Source: CAYYYP01 sp964475985 | Lineage (GTDB): Bacteria; Bdellovibrionota; UBA1018; CAYHWW01 | Length of the DNA stretch: 64,000 nt | Direction: 5' to 3' | Assembly: GCA_964475985.1 (NCBI GenBank) | Contig: CAYYYP010000009.1 | Coordinates: 20,180-84,179 of the forward strand | The notes under the pieces: model-generated | The model's database searches: none | What the model was told of the DNA's origin: nothing | Seen by the model: only the letters and a program-made list of their open reading frames with translations | Position numbers and translations under genes: made by a program | Part shown: positions 61,716 to 64,000 of the stretch, one piece after another | How the letters are laid out: every line of letters starts with the position of its first letter | Numbering within the stretch: the stretch's first letter is position 1

Positions 61716-62408
61716 ATGGAACAGCAAATTAAAAAACATGAAGTCCTTGAAGACACATCCTCAAAAAATGCCTCTTCAATTCAATTTGCAGTAGGCGTTA
61801 TGGCGTTGACGGCATTGCTGCTCGGAAGCGCTACGACTACATCAGGAAGAACCGCAAACAGTGAACTTGAAACTTTTGCAAAAAGTGTTTTTGATCAACG
61901 TTTGCCCAATGCTTATAAAAGCCAATCGGAAAAGCTCGCTAAAACTCTAGTAGAACAGAGCAAGCTTCATGGGTTGCACCCTTTGATGATTTTAGCGCTC
62001 ATAGAAACTGAGAGCGGTTTTAATGTAAACGCCATTGGTGGCGTCGGTGAAATTGGATTGATGCAGGTTCGCCCCTCCACCGCGCGGATCCTTTTGCATT
62101 CGTCGGTGAAATTCGCCCGTGAACAACTTAAAAATCCAGTAAAAAACCTTGAAATTGGTATCCGCTACCTTGCGGAACAACGTTCGGTGAAAAGCAATTT
62201 CTCGGCTACCGCAAAAACTCATTTTATTTTGGCTTCCTACAACATGGGGCCTGGAAAATTTAACCAAGCTTTCAAAAAGGGCGTTAGAAAAACCAAGTAC
62301 TCTAACAAAATCGTAAAACGAAGTTTTGAATTCCATCAGTTTCTTTTGGGCATCGTACCGCCGATGAAAACTACCGTCCGCGCGTCTGCAAAGTTCGCTC
62401 AACTTTAA
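61716..62408 (+). CDS. SLT-type lytic transglycosylase-like protein
   Basis: This 230-aa protein has one membrane or signal segment (FAVGVMALTALLLGS, ~24-40) and the SLT domain: HPLMILALIETESGF with catalytic Glu99, GEIGLMQVRPSTA, and SYNMGPGKF. The lytic transglycosylase fold cleaves peptidoglycan glycan strands with 1,6-anhydro ring formation. A 213-bp gap precedes it with no gene recognised. Its end overlaps the convergent DTW gene by 38 bp. The ribosome site is weak. Confidence 0.9.
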   Translation: MEQQIKKHEVLEDTSSKNASSIQFAVGVMALTALLLGSATTTSGRTANSELETFAKSVFDQRLPNAYKSQSEKLAKTLVEQSKLHGLHPLMILALIETESGFNVNAIGGVGEIGLMQVRPSTARILLHSSVKFAREQLKNPVKNLEIGIRYLAEQRSVKSNFSATAKTHFILASYNMGPGKFNQAFKKGVRKTKYSNKIVKRSFEFHQFLLGIVPPMKTTVRASAKFAQL

Positions 62409-63000
62409 GTTTGAAGAGCGTCATCATTTCGGTGAGCGTATTCGCGGGCAGCGCTTCAAGAGTGTCTAAAGCAAGGGCGATGGCCTCATAAGTACTTAAA
62501 GCTTCGGCCCGCTCCGAGCTCCTGAGTCGGTACTGGGACTTTAAATTCATGCTGGCGGGATCGAGCTGCATGCAATGCGCCTCGGGGACGAGTTGACGTA
62601 AACGGTTAAAGAGCTTTCGACCATTACTCCAATTGCCATCGGGTACTATGAGGTGAAACGGACCCGAAGCCAATAAATCTGAGCTCGCCCGCAAAACTTT
62701 GCTCTCGGGCGCCGGGAAAAGTATCACGGGAGTTCCCCGCAGAGGAAGGAGTTCAGCTTTCACATCTTCTAAGCTGCGACCAGGAACCCCATGTTCAATG
62801 AGGTTAGAGTGAGGAAGGATGTTTTGCATCAAACGCGCGGTATTGGTGACTAAGGTTTTTTCCCTCACGTGCATCACCACACTGACCCAAGTTTTTAGGG
62901 GGAAACACTTAAACTCGCTGCAGAAGCAGAGATCAATGTGAGTCTCACACCTAGGACACCGGGCGGCCCAGGCGCGTTTTGTGGCAGGCTTCTTTTTCAT
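62371..63000 (-). CDS. Second DTW-domain protein (tRNA acp3U-synthase-like)
   Basis: This 209-aa protein is a full-length DTW-family member: N-terminal zinc cluster CPRCETHIDLCFC, VVMHVREKTLVTN, the DTW-position motif VPDGNWSNGRKL (DGNW in place of DTW) and YRLRSSERAEALSTYEAIA. It matches TapT in length and probably modifies tRNA uridine. It is divergent from ctaA across a tandem repeat and shares a 38-bp convergent 3' overlap with the lytic transglycosylase gene. Confidence 0.88.
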   Translation of the reverse strand: MKKKPATKRAWAARCPRCETHIDLCFCSEFKCFPLKTWVSVVMHVREKTLVTNTARLMQNILPHSNLIEHGVPGRSLEDVKAELLPLRGTPVILFPAPESKVLRASSDLLASGPFHLIVPDGNWSNGRKLFNRLRQLVPEAHCMQLDPASMNLKSQYRLRSSERAEALSTYEAIALALDTLEALPANTLTEMMTLFKLKVERTLQTRGR

Positions 63001-63017
63001 AATTAAGGCACCAAACG

Positions 63018-63059
63018 TTTTTCAACTTTCATTTTTCAACTTTCATTTTTCAACTTTCA
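63018..63059. repeat. Three perfect tandem copies of a 14-bp unit
   Basis: The unit TTTTTCAACTTTCA is repeated three times without change in the 96-bp gap between the divergent DTW and ctaA genes. It could be a protein-binding array or a slippage product; a 14-bp period is not helical. Confidence 0.9.
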
Positions 63060-63096
63060 TTCGGCAGCGGACTATGAAATTTAAATCCTAGAACTT

Positions 63097-64000
63097 ATGG
63101 AAAACTCTTCAAAATATTTCATTGCCGCTTTACCTGAACTGACGCCAGCTCAGAAAAGAAAAATAAAAATTTACCTCGTTTCCCTTATTTTTCTCGTTTT
63201 AACTATGATTTTAGTAGGCGGCCTCACACGCCTTACGGAATCAGGCCTCTCCATCACTCAGTGGAAACCCATCACGGGCGCCTTGCCACCACTTTCGGAA
63301 GCTCAGTGGCTGGAAGAATTTGAACAGTACAAACAGATTCCGCAGTTTGAAATCATGAACCCGAGCATGACTTTGGATGGGTTTAAGTCCATCTTCTGGT
63401 GGGAGTTTTTTCACCGACTTTTAGGGAGGCTCATTGGCCTGGTCATTTTCATACCGCTCGCGGTGTTCACCATTAAAAAAAGTTTGCCTAAGCCTTGGCT
63501 TCGGGACCTCTGGCTTTGTTTTTTCTTAGCCCTCCTGCAGGCGCTCATGGGGTGGATTATGGTGAAGAGCGGGCTTAACCGTGGAACATCCGTCGATCCC
63601 TTAAGGCTCGTCACCCACCTTGGTTTGGCACTTTCTTTACTCGGCATGTATTTGCAACTTTTTCTAAGGGCAAGCGGTGAATCGCCACGTTTTAACCCAA
63701 AACTTTGGCCTTTGAATGTTTTGCTCGCTGCACAAATTGTGTTTGGCGCCATGACGGCGGGGCTACGCGCGGGGAAAATCGCCCCTACTTTCCCGACGAT
63801 GAACGGCCACTGGTTTCCCCCGGAGGAGGCCATCACCGAGCCATTAATTTTTCACAATCCGTTTTATATGCAGTGGCTGCATAGAGTTTTTGGAACTCTT
63901 TTGCTGATAGGCGCATGGGTAACGTTTTATTATTTTATGCGTAAATGGAAAGCGCCTACCCTTGTTCGCAAACGGGTAGGAATTTTCACGGGGCTCATTA
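63097..64000 (+). CDS. ctaA: Heme A synthase (COX15/CtaA), 3' end beyond window
   Basis: The frame starts at ATG 63097 and is open to the right edge (301 codons). It is a multi-TM protein with the COX15 signatures VGGLTRLTESGLSITQWKP, WWEFFHRLLGR (heme His), LALLQALMGWIMVKSGL and THLGLALSLLGM, then MQWLHRVFGT. Heme A synthase oxidises heme O to heme A for cytochrome aa3 oxidase, implying aerobic respiration. It is the type-1 form with TESGLSITQW typical of proteobacteria. The C-terminus is cut by the window. Confidence 0.95.
   Translation, partial: MENSSKYFIAALPELTPAQKRKIKIYLVSLIFLVLTMILVGGLTRLTESGLSITQWKPITGALPPLSEAQWLEEFEQYKQIPQFEIMNPSMTLDGFKSIFWWEFFHRLLGRLIGLVIFIPLAVFTIKKSLPKPWLRDLWLCFFLALLQALMGWIMVKSGLNRGTSVDPLRLVTHLGLALSLLGMYLQLFLRASGESPRFNPKLWPLNVLLAAQIVFGAMTAGLRAGKIAPTFPTMNGHWFPPEEAITEPLIFHNPFYMQWLHRVFGTLLLIGAWVTFYYFMRKWKAPTLVRKRVGIFTGLI

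Noticed and set aside
61657..61791. Short frame (about 44 codons) in the leader of the lytic transglycosylase gene
   Set aside because: No ribosome site and its sequence is in a different frame overlapping the real gene start.
63018..63059. CRISPR-like array
   Set aside because: Units are only 14 bp and directly joined with no spacers.

Overview
The window looks like a chromosomal segment of a Gram-negative, predatory-type or free-living bacterium of the Bdellovibrionota or a similar delta-like lineage. This is inferred from gene content and style, not proven: a PIN-PhoH ATPase, a CheX/CheY cluster, several degenerate receiver proteins, an HD-GYP protein, an orphan AceE-like E1, many signal-peptide and lipoprotein genes, and short intergenic gaps. 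No rRNA, tRNA, CRISPR array, transposase or phage gene was seen.

Layout. 1-5.2 kb: a giant secreted protein (open at the left edge) with a transglutaminase-like C-terminal region, preceded by a two-TM Ala/Pro-rich partner. 5.3-11.9 kb: phoH, then a probable long minus-strand unit (acidic protein, rsmD, coaD, aspartate aminotransferase, TPR-like lipoprotein, FadL-like barrel). 12.0-16.0 kb: a large protein resembling a catalytically dead N6-adenine DNA methyltransferase, with an overlapping partner. 15.9-19.3 kb: a sensor kinase and sigma-54 response regulator. 19.4-24.9 kb: a hairpin element and a 1753-aa paralogue of the first giant protein. 25.0-31.6 kb: metG, a pseudo-receiver protein with a very long charged linker, an HD-GYP protein and a small exported protein. 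31.7-37.6 kb: an inactive/active M16 peptidase pair and an AceE-like E1. 37.6-44.3 kb: CheX, CheY, an Hpt-like protein and a SUMF1-like protein in one unit, then a YiiX-like hydrolase, a PuuD-like membrane protein, a degenerate receiver-TPR protein and an RlmL-like methyltransferase. 44.3-50.9 kb: ZIP transporter, GMC oxidoreductase, a structured RNA, fusA, orn and an SDR. 51.1-64.0 kb: an Ig-like-repeat lipoprotein, DUF2442, GT17, DedA, agmatinase-like, ettA, MFS, two DTW proteins, an alpha/beta hydrolase, a lytic transglycosylase and ctaA (open at the right edge).

The most unusual content is: (i) two related ~115-bp hairpin elements with a conserved loop core but unrelated, self-complementary arms; (ii) an orphan highly structured RNA between the GMC oxidoreductase gene and fusA that resembles the HEARO/IscB omega-RNA family, with no nuclease gene beside it; (iii) two giant paralogous exported proteins with the same Cys-His spacing; (iv) a dead-methyltransferase-like gene translationally coupled to an unknown gene; and (v) a group of phosphorelay-like proteins that lack their phospho-acceptor residues. 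Housekeeping work in the window covers translation (metG, fusA, ettA, rsmD, RlmL-like, DTW), RNA turnover (orn), CoA synthesis (coaD) and heme A synthesis (ctaA).
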